NCBI GenBank assembly: GCA_039621445.1
Contig: CP154954.1
Coordinates: 24,502,954-24,566,953 of the forward strand
Length of the DNA stretch: 64,000 bases
Reading direction: 5' to 3'
DNA from: Euglena gracilis
Lineage: Eukaryota; Euglenida; Euglenophyceae; Euglenales
In this document: positions 22,605 through 33,960 of the stretch, in pieces
How positions within the stretch are numbered: the stretch's first letter is position 1
How the letters are laid out: every line of letters starts with the position of its first letter
Program-made: the position numbers and the translations under genes
The notes under the pieces: model-generated
What the model was told of the DNA's origin: nothing
Databases searched by the model: none
Seen by the model: only the letters and a program-made list of their open reading frames with translations

Positions 22605-23315
22605 AAACCCGTTCAGCTGCGTTGTTTTTTCGGTGTTTCTCTCCCGCCAGAGGTCGCCTAATCTTTCTGAAGCAGCAAGTCGTTTGACCTTTGAATGAAC
22701 AATGGCACCAAAGCAAATGATATTGTTATTGCTTTTCCCCAGCCAGCTTATTGTTTTTGTTTGCAAAAGAAATGGTTTTATCGTTCTGCCTTTACAAGGC
22801 TGGCCACCCTTGAAGAAGCACGTCAGGATGCTGTGCATTTGCACAGCAACGGTCTCAAAATTAATTTTGTTTTTTTAAGTTTAAACAGTGAAGTTACTGA
22901 GATAGGGGGAGAGTGGAAACACAGGGTATTGCACCGTACACCCCTCCTGAACGAGTAAACACTCCAATGGCAGGCAATGTATTGTACCTCATTTTTCGAC
23001 AAAATGACCCCCAAAATTTGACATCGGCATCTGAATGAACCAATTTTCACAATTGCACAAGTAGTTCTTTTGAGCAATTGCTCACAGGATACCCTTGCGC
23101 ACATGTGGGAACCGCCCGTTCTGCCCATCGAGCAAATGGACGCCTCCCACTAATGTGTATGTGGTCCATGTGTGAAATTGCGCAAACGGACCACCATTTT
23201 TTTTAATGTCAAAGCCTATGGTATCGTGAGGATTTGGTCTCACATGGCCCAAATCAGTCACCCAGCATCCCACGTTTGAGGCAGTTTGCCGTGTGCTGTG
23301 GAGCACCTTCTGCCA
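22605..23315. other. No supported gene
   Basis: AT-rich sequence without motifs or recognisable repeats. Confidence 0.4.
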
Positions 23316-23317
23316 TC

Positions 23318-23432
23318 CAAGCACCTCTGATGATGCTGAGCATCGCTAGGCGATGCTGAGCGATGCTGGGCGATGCTGGCTTGGAGACCAGAAGTGGTGT
23401 TCCGATGCCGGGCGATGCTGGGCGGTGCTGGC
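23318..23432. repeat. GCGATGCTGG tandem repeat
   Basis: Units gatgctgagcgatgctgggc, with flanking ccaagcacctctg similar to the end of the 6.4-kb array in inverse. Confidence 0.7.
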
Positions 23433-23479
23433 ATTTTTTTTGTATATTTTGAAGATTTAAACACATTAAGATAAATTTC

Positions 23480-24160
23480 CCACAAATCTCCAATATTACA
23501 CCCATCTTGGCTATTTTGGATTAGTTTTTCTAATTTGGGGTCTATTTTGCAATTATTTGGACAAAATTTGTGCTGATTTGAGTCAATATGAGCGCGTTTA
23601 TGGCATTTTTGGCCATTTTATGTCATTTTTTTGATTTTGGGTTATTTTTCACATTTTTTTGTGGACATTGTTGGCATTTTTGGGCTATTTTAGGTTTTTT
23701 CAAGCCAATTTAGGTCATTTTTGTTGCTTTTGGAATACTTGATTAGTGCGGTGGATGCAGATACTGGATTGGCCAAAATTATACTGGATTGGTATAAAAT
23801 TGGCTTTGGCCGATGGTCTAAAATTGGTTTAAGGCCACCAAAATGGCCTTAAAGGGGCCAAAGGCAGTCAAAAGTGGCCAGAAAACAATCAGAAGCAATC
23901 AAAAGCATCAAGCAGTAGCCGCAGCCAAAAGCGGCCAAAGGTGGGTGAAATTGGGCAAAGTGGCCAAAGTGGCCAAGAGTGGTCAAATATTGCACAAGTG
24001 GGCAAATGACCAAAAGTGGACAAAAGTGGATGCAGATGCTGTAGTGGATGCTCTGGATGCGGGTATCTGAGTGGATGCGGGTGTGGGAGTTACCACCACC
24101 AAGGCTTTAAGGGCGATGCAGGGCGATGCTGGGTTGACCGACCTCTGGGGGGTGCTTTTT
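23480..24160. repeat. Degenerate TTTTGGCC/GGCCAAAA low-complexity array, then GGATGC units
   Basis: ttttggccatttt and caaaagtggccaaag units recur for about 500 bases, then ggatgcagatgctgtagtggatgc, then gggcgatgc. The same order (TTGGCC array, ggagcggatgcgg units, gggcgatgc) recurs in 48.2-49.6 kb. Confidence 0.6.
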
Positions 24161-24960
24161 GGCTCAACCACAAAAATGGTCACCTGGGCTTTTGGCTGTG
24201 AAGGCTCCGCGGAGGCTGGCTACCAATTCCATTGAAAATTGAAAATTTCTTTTAGTCAATAAATGACCCCCAGACTAGCACAAGGCAATCAAGGTGCAGT
24301 CTGGCGGCTCAGAATTGCAGGCGGAGTGTAAGTTTGACCTTTGGGGTACCAGCAAGCACCTCTGGTCAGCCATGCTCTTGGGCCCCACAGGCTGCAGACG
24401 TCACGTGCCCTCTGCTCCCCCCCCCAGGCTGAGGATGGGCTGCGCTGCCTCACATGTCACGGCCGCTGCCCGGCCGGGCCTACTCGCGGCCTCTCCGGCG
24501 GCGCACTCGGCAGGCATGTGCTCTACATTTGCACATGTTTTCTGTTTGCTCAATCTTCCTTGGTCTCATCCTCGCTGCTGTAGCAAATTTTCTTTTAGAG
24601 TTTGTGTTTTTTTTTAGAGTAGCACCACCTGATTATATTTCCAATTTAGTGCCGGAAGGCGATGAAATAGTATTGGAAAGAAATTTCGCTTTTTCCGTTT
24701 TGTTGCTATGTCAGAAATTCAACATTTTCTGTCTAAAGAATTGTGCCTGGCCTGTGACTTTGATTTTGAATGTGACACCATTCCAAGACGGTTGGTTGTA
24801 ATGCCAGGGTTACAAGACGAAAGCCCAAGGGCCTGAAGTTATAACGTTGTCGAGTAATCGCCCAGCTGCACTAATACCCCGTTTTCCACCAGATGTATTT
24901 CAGATACATCTGTACACCCCCCAGCAGCTACAAAAGCGCATCCCGGCTTTTACACACACA
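24161..24960. other. Mostly non-coding; contains the MGCAAS ORF
   Basis: Apart from the ORF at 24,435 nothing is recognised. 24,590-24,800 is AT-rich with open but featureless frames. Confidence 0.4.
24435..24617 (+). CDS. Candidate exon beginning MGCAAS (myristoylation motif)
   Basis: The ATG lies 7 bases after a C-tract ending in AG (24,426-24,427). The product starts MGCAASHVTAAARPGLLAAS, with Gly2, Cys3 and Ser6 as in the MGCASS and MGCATS ORFs at 4,653 and 38,028. No SFD..LEQ partner exon was found downstream. After about 30 residues the frame runs into T-rich sequence, so the true exon is probably short. Confidence 0.3.
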   Translation: MGCAASHVTAAARPGLLAASPAAHSAGMCSTFAHVFCLLNLPWSHPRCCSKFSFRVCVFF

Positions 24961-25009
24961 CCCTGGTTTTTTTAGCCAATATGGCCGTTCTGTACACTTT
25001 TTCCGATTT

Positions 25010-25365
25010 ACCGTTTTGGGCCAAAAAAAAGTCGAAAAAATCGAAAAAAAATCGATTTTTTTTTGCCCAGAAGCATGTTTTTAAGGCCTCCCGGACCCCG
25101 AAAAAGTGTTTCCGAGCTGAAAACGAGCGTTTTTGTTGTTTTTTTTTGACCCCCAGCTCCCCGTTTTTGGCCCGAAACCAATTGACTTAGGGTGATTTTC
25201 GGGGAAAAAAAAGTCGAAAAAATCAAAAAAAACGAAACGATGTTTTTTTTGGCCTCCTGGGCCCGGAAAAAAAATGTTTTTTGGGCCGAAAATGAGTGTT
25301 TTTCGACCTGCCAGCCCCCCCCCCTCCCCGTTTTGAGCCGCCAACCCATTGACTTTGGGTCATAT
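25010..25365. repeat. Family DD, about 170-bp unit in tandem (two copies)
   Basis: Units share ggcc(c/g)aaaaaaaagtcgaaaa, ggcctcc(c/t)gg.cccg, gaaaa(c/t)gag(c/t)gtttttg and ttttggcccgaaacc-like text. Relatives are at 46,300-46,465 and 58,845-59,260. AT homopolymers alternate with GC blocks; no coding potential. Confidence 0.7.
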
Positions 25366-26555
25366 CTGGGTAATACCTACTCCCGAAATTCCAAAAAAAA
25401 AAGTATTACCTGGCAATTTTTCATAATTTTTTTGGAAGAATCCTTTTGCGGGTTAGTTTCCTGATCTTAGGCAGCCAATTAGGACAGTGTTTTTTTTGCC
25501 ATTAGTGGCATGAATTTACGCTATGTTGTGCAGGTGTCTTTTTCAGGCATTTTAATTTTGTAACTGTTAAGTTTTACAGGGAGTTTGCTTTCCTAATGCT
25601 TCTGTGAATTGTTCTCTGTAGTGGAGCCCTCAGATTTGTCCATTGTTTCTCGCATGATATTGATGTTTGCTTGTTGGAAGGTGTGCGTTCTGTGAAGTAG
25701 TTCCGGATGTTGTTCTGATTTATGTCGCTTGTATGCTGAAATTGTGGTGTTTTGGCATACATTCTGTTGTTTTTGATTGGATTGTTGTCCAGGTGTAATT
25801 TCTTGTGGTTTTTTTGTTCCTGATGCGACATTGCCATTGCCCTCTTTTTTTTTCAAGGACCGTGTGCATTGCTTGTGGTTCGCTCGCATGTTGTTTGTGA
25901 ATGTCATTATATTTGATGGTGTTTCTCACAGTTGATGAATTTCTCTTTGTTTTAGTGGGGAAAATGTTCTTTTTTGATGTGTTGTTTCGCATTTCACCTG
26001 CTTCGGTATGTGTTTCTGAAAGGGTGTTGTTCCACTGGTGGCATAATTGAGCACTTTTTGAAGCATAAATTACTTTTTTATGCCACTGGGGGCATAAAAA
26101 AGGAAAAGGGATGTTCAAATGTGCTTTTTTTTTTGAGACTCCTCTTCTGTATGCTTGGTAGATGCTGTTTTTACAGTTACACACCTGAAAATGCTTATTT
26201 TTTGGCCAACAGCTGATTGTTTTTGCCACCAGTGTCAAAAGACGCTCTGAATGTCTGGTGACGTGTCTAACGGAAGGTGATCTGAAATGAAGTGTATATT
26301 TGTATATGTTTGCATTCGTTTGAATGAAGCCAGTGACGTGCGGTTTCCTGGTTTCCTTGCCAGAACGCATTCATCTTCATTTTCTACCTTGCAGGTGTGG
26401 TTCAAGGCCAGAAGTCCTTTGAAGACCCTTCCTCTTCTTCTTCAGCGTGGCCCAAGTTTCAAGCTCCAGTCTTCCATCCTGATCATCATCCTCACCTCCA
26501 GCTGAACAGTGTTTTGCAACACCTGGCTACCACACTCTCTGGTCTGAATATGTTT
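25366..26555. other. T-rich left part of the 25.5-31.5 kb unit
   Basis: No long C/G runs. Palindromic motifs at 25,498, 26,032 and 26,080. A minus-strand frame (26,370-25,720, 216 codons) is the complement of T-rich DNA, Lys/Thr/Asn-rich, without a domain. Confidence 0.4.
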
Positions 26556-26560
26556 TTGCA

Positions 26561-28521
26561 GTGCATATGGTTGGCCCCTTCTGTTGCCCCTTTTTGGCTG
26601 CGTTGATAGTCTGTTTTCCCTTTTTCATCGTAGACAGAAACCATAATGGCGAAATTTGTGTGAAATCCCGCACAGGTGTCTGCATTGACTTGCAACACGC
26701 TTTTGCAATTGCCAAGGATGCTTTCACGTGTGCTGTGGGTGGGCAGCACCAAGCCCCTCATTATGCGGTGCATAACTTCTTTCGTGGTGCATTTTACCTG
26801 TATTTGAGCCTACGGCGCCTCGTAATACCACGGGCCCCATTCATTGAGAATAGCGTCTCCCGTCTACCCCTCAGCCGGGCTGATCGACGTGTATTGGCTC
26901 CCACCGGGTTGGTGCCCTACGCCGCATACACTGTTGCACAGCAGGCAACTAATTCCCTCCTAGACGTTTGGGCTGAGATCAAGGGTAAAACCGTCGGAGT
27001 TTGGGTGGACAATTTCTATAAGCGACGCTTTGGGGTGAATCCTGGGAACACAGACACGTCTCTGAATAGTACCGCAGTTGCCGTCCTGCTTAACACTCCC
27101 ACGTTGGGAACGTGACAAGGTTATCCTTCTGTGATCACTCTGCTCCAGAGGGTCAACGTTGCCAGTTCTTCTTTCACCGTCTCTGACAAGGAGCTTATGT
27201 CGTTTGTACAGGGTGCTTTCATGGGTTTCACGGCAGAAGCAATTCGCGTTCCTCTAGATGTTCCGAGGGGCAAGATCCGTGGCCCCAAATGCTGTGATTT
27301 GTCGCTAGAACCCCATGGAACAGCTAGCCACGTGGATTTGCTCAAAACCCTCAAGGTGGTCTTCCAGGTTCAGCAGCACACTGAACATGTGATAACGTTG
27401 CTGTCGGATGAGAACATACACTCCCGTGTGATACGATGGATGTACAGCCGAACGTACCGTCATCTAGCCATTCGCGAGCATCTGCAAAGCTGTGTTTTGT
27501 TGTATGGGGTGTGGCATGCTTACAAGAATGTTTGCCTCCATCTGCACCGCGTGTTCTTTCACATTTGGATTTACCTGGACAAGGGCTTGGTGGTACCCAC
27601 AGACGCTGTTCCATTGCCTCGTGTGAACGGTGTTCAAAAACTCGGCCATATCGAACGTCTTGTTGCGACAATCTTGCTCCTGCCAATGTTTGACCAAGAG
27701 ATTGACCGCGTACGTGCTTTGTTTTATCGCGTGACACGGTCATCCACTGTCGGCCAAACAGGTTCTATGTCCTCAGACCAGTCTGTTGCACGAAAGGAGT
27801 TGTTGTATGCCTCGAGTTTGGCAGAGAATAAAGGCAAACGAGTTCGGTTGCTCCTGTACCAATTGTTGCAATTTTGGCTACTGATGACTGATTTCTGTCC
27901 AGCATTGTTTGTTATTGGATACAAGGTTCGTACATGCACATGGGACGGGCGTAAGCTGGGGTCGGGTGCTTGTGCTCGCCAAGCTCTTCAGTGGTCATTT
28001 TCTATGCTGATCCGGTTACATCCGACAGATTATTTAAGGGTCCGTCACGTGAAGACAATCACACAAGCACTCTTCTCTTATTCTGGAGGTCGTGGCACGA
28101 TGTGGCTCCAGGAGTGGTCCACTGTGAAGAGCCATGTGAGGCACACCTCAGCAAAGTTACACGAACAATGAGACGATTTGGTGCACATTTGGGCCAAGAA
28201 GACTACTCGAATATGTTCTTGCTCACACCACCTAGTAGGAAGATGAGGGAGCACTGTGCCAGCGTTCCGGAACGTGTCCGTTGTGTCGTTTGTGAACATG
28301 TCCTGGATTTCGTGAAATCATCATTTATCCTGCCTACTGTGCGATGGACATCAAATGGCTCGATTTCCATCCCGGACATCATGTCATACACCACAGAACA
28401 GCCCCTTGTTCCTTTGCTGAGGCCCGTAGCGGAGGAAAGCATCACGGCGTTGCTACGCAGTAACTTGCGAACCCTGGTGCAAGAGCATAAGGCAACATCT
28501 GCGTTTGTAAGCATGTTGTAA
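26561..28521 (+). pseudogene. Long broken ORF (about 650 codons), mobile-element-like, family unresolved
   Basis: One reading frame runs from 26,561 (possibly only from an AG at about 26,630) through an in-frame TGA at 27,113-27,115 to 28,171; the product then continues in the +1 frame to TAA at 28,519. Codon use and composition stay protein-like across both lesions. Visible motifs: KGKTVGVWVDNFYKRRFGVN (about residues 140-165), LLSDENIHSRVIRWMYS, LLYGVWHAYKNVCLHL and a Cys-containing C-terminus. Conserved Asp/Asn and H-x-x-K elements of the type D.N..R(..)Y and GVWHAYK recall transposase-derived proteins such as DUF6589-like families, but I cannot confirm a match. No similar copy lies in the window. 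The lesions suggest a recent pseudogene; recoding or assembly error are alternatives. Confidence 0.5.
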
Positions 28522-28524
28522 TCA

Positions 28525-28904
28525 ATGTTCCAAAGAAGGTTATTGGAACGAATACATGAGGAGGAGGAAGTGTTGCAGCGGTTGGAATTTGAGCTGCAGA
28601 ATACAGGTCCAAGGCTTTCATGTAGCGACATCGAGCAGTTTCTCAGCCGCAGTGCTTGTCGGATGTGGTACAGCTGGCACGTATCGTGCCCGGACCTTCC
28701 ATTCCGTTCATGCAGAACGACGCAATCCTAGCCTGGTGTGGTCATCATATTGGTGTCCAACCAATGGTGAACAAAGGCTGCATGATCTTTGTGAGAGGGT
28801 TCTTCTTCACAATGGGATTAGGGCAATTTGTACAGTCAGGCTCATGCTATGTGGATCACCTTGTTTTCATCCAGTTCCGTCAATTTATGACTCTAGTGGA
28901 ATAA
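28525..28904 (+). pseudogene. Small ORF pair downstream of the long ORF
   Basis: Three bases after the stop of the long ORF, a new ATG (28,525) opens MFQRRLLERIHEEEEVLQRL, then EFELQNTGPRLSCSDIEQFL, predicted helical and acidic. Near 28,650 the protein-like frame switches to one encoding MSDVVQLARIVPGPSIPFMQ, then WCGHHIGVQPMVNKGCMIFV, ending at 28,904. A +1 shift or a short intron would join them. The tight spacing to the upstream ORF implies one transcription unit or one mobile element. Family unknown. Confidence 0.35.
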
Positions 28905-29010
28905 GTTGAACTTAGGACGCCATGTCCCATGCTGCTTTTTGGCGCACCACATCTTGAAACGTGTTGATTACTCCAGTTTCAATTTATGACATTAGTGGCA
29001 CAAGTTGACA
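28882..29010. repeat. Direct repeats of palindromic motif CAATTTATGAC..TAGTGG
   Basis: caatttatgactctagtgg and caatttatgacattagtgg lie about 100 bases apart between the two broken ORFs; both continue with a diverged aagttga. They are diverged forms of the perfect palindrome at 31,437-31,458. Confidence 0.6.
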
Positions 29011-29126
29011 GGATTTTGGATGGGGAATGTCATTGTCTGAAATGTCATACGAAAGGGAATGGATGGTCAGGCACTCTGTGCAAATCTGCTAGGTTGTTAG
29101 TTTTCATTGTAGATGCGCCATCATGA

Positions 29127-30461
29127 CCATGCCAGTTCCTGCTGAAGTTACACACCTCATGGCCATGGTCCCCAAGTTGCCCGCCGTCAAAGTGTCAACA
29201 AGGAAGTGGAAGCTCCCATTGATGGAACAGGACATGCTGAAGAGAATCCCAAAGGGGGACTAACTCCGCAAGGCCCGTCTGTGGACTGCAGAAGAATACA
29301 AGACTGCCCGAGATGTTCTCGGACGACCTCCCCTCCAGCTGGAAGTGCAGGATGATGGATGCATGACGAAGGTGGCAATAGCTGCCACAGACTCTGGCAT
29401 CAACATCTTCCCTCGAACACCAGCACTGCCCAAGACAATCTCCACACTGCCATTTCGAGCTGTCCTAATTGACCTGCGGTCGGTTGAAGCAGACGACGTG
29501 GTGTAGTGCATGGACAATGTGCCAAGGACTGTCTGTCCTTCCAGTCATTCTGTTCGGCAGGCCAGACATTGTGGATATGGCAACCCTGCGCCGCATCCAC
29601 GTGCTTGGGGAAAGCTGGAGTGGAGAGCGACGGACGTTCATCGTCTGGACTGCGGACAAGGATGCCATGCACACAGCAGCCCGCCGGCAGATCGTTATAT
29701 TCACGCCAGATGTAGGAGAGCTCCGTCGACGACAGCCTCACTATTTCAATATCGCACATGCCGAGCCACCAACCCTTGGATGGGTTGCCATCTTCGGATA
29801 CCTGCAGGCCCTGCTGCTGCCAGATAACAATGATGAGAGCACCTCCCAGAGCGCGGACTGGCTGTACGTCATCAGCGACGACGTGGCACTGGCGGTGTTG
29901 CTCAGCACCAGACTGGACAACACACCATCTGTAGCCCTCTGTCCGTTGCGCAGTGAGGAGTCCATCCCGGATATCGCAGGACATATGAGCGAGGCTCTCA
30001 AGGGGACCCAGAACATCCCGGTGTTACAGTGGACAAAGATCATGGAGCGGACCATCGCCCTGACACCGATCTTTGAGATGGTGCAGCAAGCAGATGTGGC
30101 AGAGAACCTCGACAGTGTGAGCAGTGACAGCGAGATCAACATGCCCTTCATGCTCTTGCCTCCCAACCCGAAGCCGCCTGCGAAACGCCGTGCGAAACCT
30201 GGTGCAGAGGGAACACCACTAAAGCCGTTCAAAGTACCACAGGCCAGACAGTGCAAAGAGAAAGAGAAAGAGGCGCCAAAAGACAAGGACCCAAGGAAGG
30301 ACAAGGATCAGGGGAAGAGGATGCAGACCACAGCGGAGCCCTGGCCAAGCGAGGAGCCGAAGCCATCGGCACCATCGTCAGGCACGCCAGCCGCAGCCCT
30401 CACTGCTTCTGAGTTAACACGGCGCTTGTCTGGCAGTGTCTTAAGGAAGCCCATCCACTAG
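29127..30461 (+). pseudogene. Second broken ORF (about 440 codons) with charged C-terminus
   Basis: From about 29,127 the frame reads AMVPKLPAVKVSTRKWKLPL, a TAA at 29,261, then LRKARLWTAEEYKTARDVLG and on to a TAG at 29,504. It continues one frame over (29,469 onward) as LFGRPDIVDMATLRRIHVLG, RRTFIVWTADKDAMH and LGWVAIFGYLQALLLPDNND, to a stop at 30,461. The last 110 residues are low-complexity: Pro/Lys/Glu-rich, KEKEKEAPKDKDPRKDKDQG, resembling a disordered tail. Two lesions in 1.3 kb with otherwise good coding character point to a recent pseudogene. No domain recognised. It shares its block with the long ORF and may be a second gene of the same element. Confidence 0.45.
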
Positions 30462-30569
30462 CACGCCCCCGAGAGAAACGCAGCCATTCTGCACAAGTGA
30501 TGTTCCCGTGACATGCGCGCTGAACGTGAGTGGTGAGTGTTGTCCCCCCTCCATGAAACCCCTCCATTA

Positions 30570-30950
30570 ATTTGGAAAAGAATGGCTGCGTGGGCCGAAA
30601 TGTGACAGCATGTTTGTGTGTGCCTGTGTGTGTGCGCGCCGCTGTCCCAATGGAGGGAAAGGGAAGGACCCAAGGGACACCCAAAGGGACTGCTGAAGAC
30701 GACCGTCAGGAATTTCTCTGTGCCACATGCTTCGCAGACAGATTGAAAGTTGGTATTCCAATGCAACCTTTCGTGTGCATGGATTTGACACAAATTTCTA
30801 TTTTGAATACTGCGCCACCCCCCCCCTTTTCGCACACTGCCAAATGGAGGCTAAAGGTGAATGTGGGACAATCCACTGAGCCTCAATACCATTTAGGCAA
30901 TTTGCAAGACCCACCCCATCAGTCAGGTTTTGTCCGCATTCAACAGTGAG
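30570..30950 (+). CDS. Exon-like ORF (AEDDRQEFLCATCFADRLKV)
   Basis: A plus-strand frame within 30,572-30,949 contains AEDDRQEFLCATCFADRLKV, then GIPMQPFVCMDLTQI, following a GT-rich stretch. The CxxC and mixed composition look like an exon, but no family is recognised and the frame then crosses a C run. Low confidence. Confidence 0.25.
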
Positions 30951-31436
30951 TCCAGTACAGGACAATATATTGCCTGTGTAATCTGATCATCTGGGATGAT
31001 GGGACTGGGGAATTTTTTGGATGGTTCAGAATGTCCATGCACGGATGAATAATGGGAGAACACATTTTGGAGAGCAATCCGGAGCCTCGTGCTAAAACAC
31101 CAGTGTATGCACTCTTCATTACCGCGTGCCCTCCCCACTTTTTCATTCTTCTTTTCCATCACAGCTTCCAATCCCCCTCTGCATGTTCGCTGGGACGCAT
31201 TGCAACAAGTGCAGATGATCAAGGTATGCTCTGGTCCATGGAAACAGAGTGAGCAGTGTCCTATGACCAGTAATTTCCCTTCCTGGGTTTATTTTTGGAG
31301 GCCTGGTGCAAGATGCATATTGGCGTGTAAAATCCCTTTCACAGAGAAAATGATGCCTACACAGAAGAGTATAACAAGAACGTACACACGAAATATGTCA
31401 CGCACATCGCCAAGAGGTCGCTTGTGAGTCAAAAAC

Positions 31437-31458
31437 TTTATGCCACTAGTGGCATAAA
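31437..31458. repeat. Perfect 22-bp palindrome (core ATGCCACTAGTGGCAT)
   Basis: Fully self-complementary around CTAG. Five imperfect versions lie at 25,498, 26,032, 26,080, 28,887 and 28,986; none was noticed outside 25.4-31.5 kb. It could be a binding site or a hairpin terminus of the unit carrying the two broken ORFs. Confidence 0.6.
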
Positions 31459-31744
31459 TTTTTGTACTAGTTGGCCGCCTAAGCTGATCTGTCTGGCTTC
31501 GAGGCATGGCACAAACCTGGGATCGCACTGAACACTAACCCCCCTGCCATATCTTACCATTCCCCTTCCTTGGGCCGTGGGTTTGTTGTGATTGGGGTCA
31601 GCGGGAGGTTTTAGGGATCCGCTGGGCGGGGAGTTGTGGGGAAATAAAAATACCGGTGGATGGGGCATTCCAAGGGCTTCAAATTAGGTCTCCGGACATT
31701 TCCTTTGATTTTGCATCATTTTCGAGATATGTTGAAATTTTTTG

Positions 31745-31925
31745 ATTTTTTTTGCCCGAACTGGCAGAGTCCAAAGGGGGGGGGCAATCCTACCCAGTTT
31801 GGACCCCTTCGCGCGTGAATAACTCAGGCCTGGCGGGGAGTTCGGGGTCAACCCAGGGTGATTCAGAAACTAGGAATCCAGTCGCTCGCCACTGAAAAAA
31901 AAATCCGGGAACGGGGCCGGGATCA
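31745..31925. repeat. Family EE, paralogue at 46.49-46.70 kb
   Basis: Shared blocks in the same order and orientation: tggcagagtc, cagtttggacccctt, tgaataactcaggcc, gtca(a)..gg..ttc.gaaa and aaaaaaatcc(g/a)g.a..gggccgg. Confidence 0.75.
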
Positions 31926-32143
31926 GGCGGGGCCGGGATCGTAAGGAAACCCTGATCTGGGTCAGGCTTGTGCTTAGTCGGGTGCCTACCCCACGGGGGG
32001 GGGGGGGGGCTAGGGGCAGGCACCGCATAGCACCCCTGCCGACCCCCCCGGGGGGATAGGGTTTCGGGGTGGGTTGGGCAGGCACCCATGTCTGCCGACC
32101 GATCACATTTTCTTTACCTTTTTGGCAAGGAGTGCTAGGTTTT

Positions 32144-32145
<2 letters not shown>

Positions 32146-32211
<66 letters not shown>
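32146..32211. repeat. (CT)n microsatellite
   Basis: About 65 bases of CT with one GCT interruption; SLSLSL ORFs are artefacts. Confidence 0.95.
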
Positions 32212-32215
<4 letters not shown>

Positions 32216-32224
32216 CCGCACACA

Positions 32225-32552
32225 GCGGTAAAGGAGCCAGGCGGTTTCGGATCCAGCCGGGCTTTCCTTGTCGATGCCCCCGACGCCCGGCTGGTGGGGG
32301 CAGACCGCCTGGTGACGGGGCGCTCATGCTCCGCGGGTGGGCGCGTCATGGACCCCAAGGGTATGCGGACCCTCAGGGCCACCCACGGCTCCATCCAGGC
32401 GGGCGAGACATGGCCCCGTGGGCACCCACCTGGAGAGCGGCTCCGCGTGTTGCATGGCCCTCGGGTGCTGCCGTCACCCGAGGAACGGCCCAGGAACTCC
32501 GGTTGCCAGGAGCGGGGACCCTGGGGGCCACTCGCCCCACTCCTTGGCGTGA
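32225..32552 (+). CDS. Exon-like GC-rich ORF (FLVDAPDARLVGADRLVTGR)
   Basis: After the CT tract (a possible polypyrimidine tract) and CACACAG|CGG, one frame encodes AVKEPGGFGSSRAFLVDAPD, then ARLVGADRLVTGRSCSAGGR and VMDPKGMRTLRATHGSIQAG, reaching GVKAAG|GTGGTC-like sequence near 32,552 that could be a donor. All three plus frames are open because of GC content, so the choice rests on composition (Val/Leu/Asp versus Pro/Gly/Arg). Unknown family. Confidence 0.3.
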
Positions 32553-33840
32553 AGGTGGTCACCACTCTGGGATACTCTGGTCCACGGCCGGCGCCGATTG
32601 GGGTCCTGGCACCCCGTCAGCCCGCCTCCTTCACCCAGAGATGGGCCAGCCTTCCCGGAGCTACAGCCCGCGTAGAGCCACTTGCTTCGACCCCAAGCAA
32701 GGTATGGGGAGCCCGACCCGCGACTCACCAGGAGGGTCACGGGCTTCACCCACACGTGGCTCTTTCCTCTGTGCCGACTTGCACTGGAGGCTGTGCGGGC
32801 GGGACTTTGCGCTCGAGTCCTTGCAGGCCGAGAAGCACCACCTCGGTTGCTGCGTGGGGTGGCCTAGCTGATGTTAGTAAACCGCGTCAGCTCGCGGGAG
32901 CCCATATTCTTTTCGCCGTGGGCGGTGGCGGCGTCGGCTCACCCCAGACTCCTAGCCCCTAGCCGCCTTGGGCTGTGTGGGGAAGCGCTTCAGTCCCATG
33001 CGCCTGGCCTCGGAAGGCTCGCAAGCGCTAGGTGCCCGGAAGGAAGGCCGCGACTTTTGTTCCACCCGTTGTGTGGTGGTCTCTCTCTCTCAGTCATGTC
33101 TACTACAAAATGTGAATGTGGAATGATTGCCAACACCAATCTAATATTTGCCAAAATATATGGACCATTTTTTTGGCCGGTGGGGGGCATTGCCTCCATA
33201 CAGCTCGTTTTCTGTGACTGCCCCTTTCTTCCCCTCCCCCTTTTTTAGGTTTTTTAAAAGGACTGAGCTCTGCGCAGATGTGGCTTTTGTAATGGCCCCG
33301 GGTCTCTGCCCCTCACCCTGGCCCCGGGTTCGCAGATCCAACTCAATTAGGACTTTTTTCTTGACTTGGGCTTTGTGTTCAGCTGGTGGCTGTTCATAAT
33401 TTTGTGACCAACAGGGAGGTCGATAAACCCCATCTCGAGATTATTATTTCATGGTTTGATGAGACAAAAATGCTGGTTCCGGTTGGAACCCCCCCCTCCC
33501 CCGGAGCCGCTCTCGCCATTATATAAGCCTGTCCCCGGTACCCGGGAAATCGGCCATATCCTAGTTCTGGGCCAAAGAAGTCAGAGCACCTTCCTCCACT
33601 GACCAACGGAACCCCTGGAATGCCTGCAATGCAATGGAATTTGTCATGCACCTCAGGTTTTGGCGCTTGGAGTGTTTACAGTGGCTAGGTTTTCACTGGA
33701 AGGCAGGTGTGACTTCACCCACTGCTACATCAACCCGGCGTTGGTTTTCCTCCTGAAACTGGCCTGCGAATCGGGCCACGGGCGACGGCAATTTTGTGTG
33801 TGCCCCTGCGCGGCGTTGGACCGGGAGGGAGGGGCCCCAC
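32553..33840. other. GC-rich then mixed sequence without a supported gene
   Basis: Multiple overlapping open frames to 32,960. Beyond that short ORFs only. No motif or repeat recognised. Confidence 0.35.
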
Positions 33841-33960
33841 CTCGCCCCACCTCGCCGCCGTCATCGCCAGCCTCCCTTCCCTGCGCTGCTCTCCGCTGTT
33901 CGTGCCCAACCCTGCGGCTCGCTGCCTGGGTGGTGCTGGTCAAGCACCTCCAGCGACAAA
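33840..33960. repeat. GC-rich dispersed repeat, paralogue at 42.84-42.99 kb
   Basis: Both end in gg(t/c)caagcacctccagc(g/a)acaaatcccga. Upstream both are Pro/Ala-coding-like and GC-rich. The frame readable here (VVLVKHLQRQIP) is not conserved at the other copy. Confidence 0.5.

Noticed and set aside
24150-24175. Possible relic of a dinoflagellate spliced leader (ttttggctcaa)
   Set aside because: Only 11 bases match, without the preceding conserved part; not distinguishable from chance.
25720-26370. 216-codon minus-strand ORF
   Set aside because: Opposite a T-rich stretch, Lys/Asn/Thr-biased, no motif; likely chance.
32069-32962. 297-codon ORF beginning before the CT tract
   Set aside because: The SLSLSL part is microsatellite; only the portion after 32,225 is kept as a low-confidence exon.
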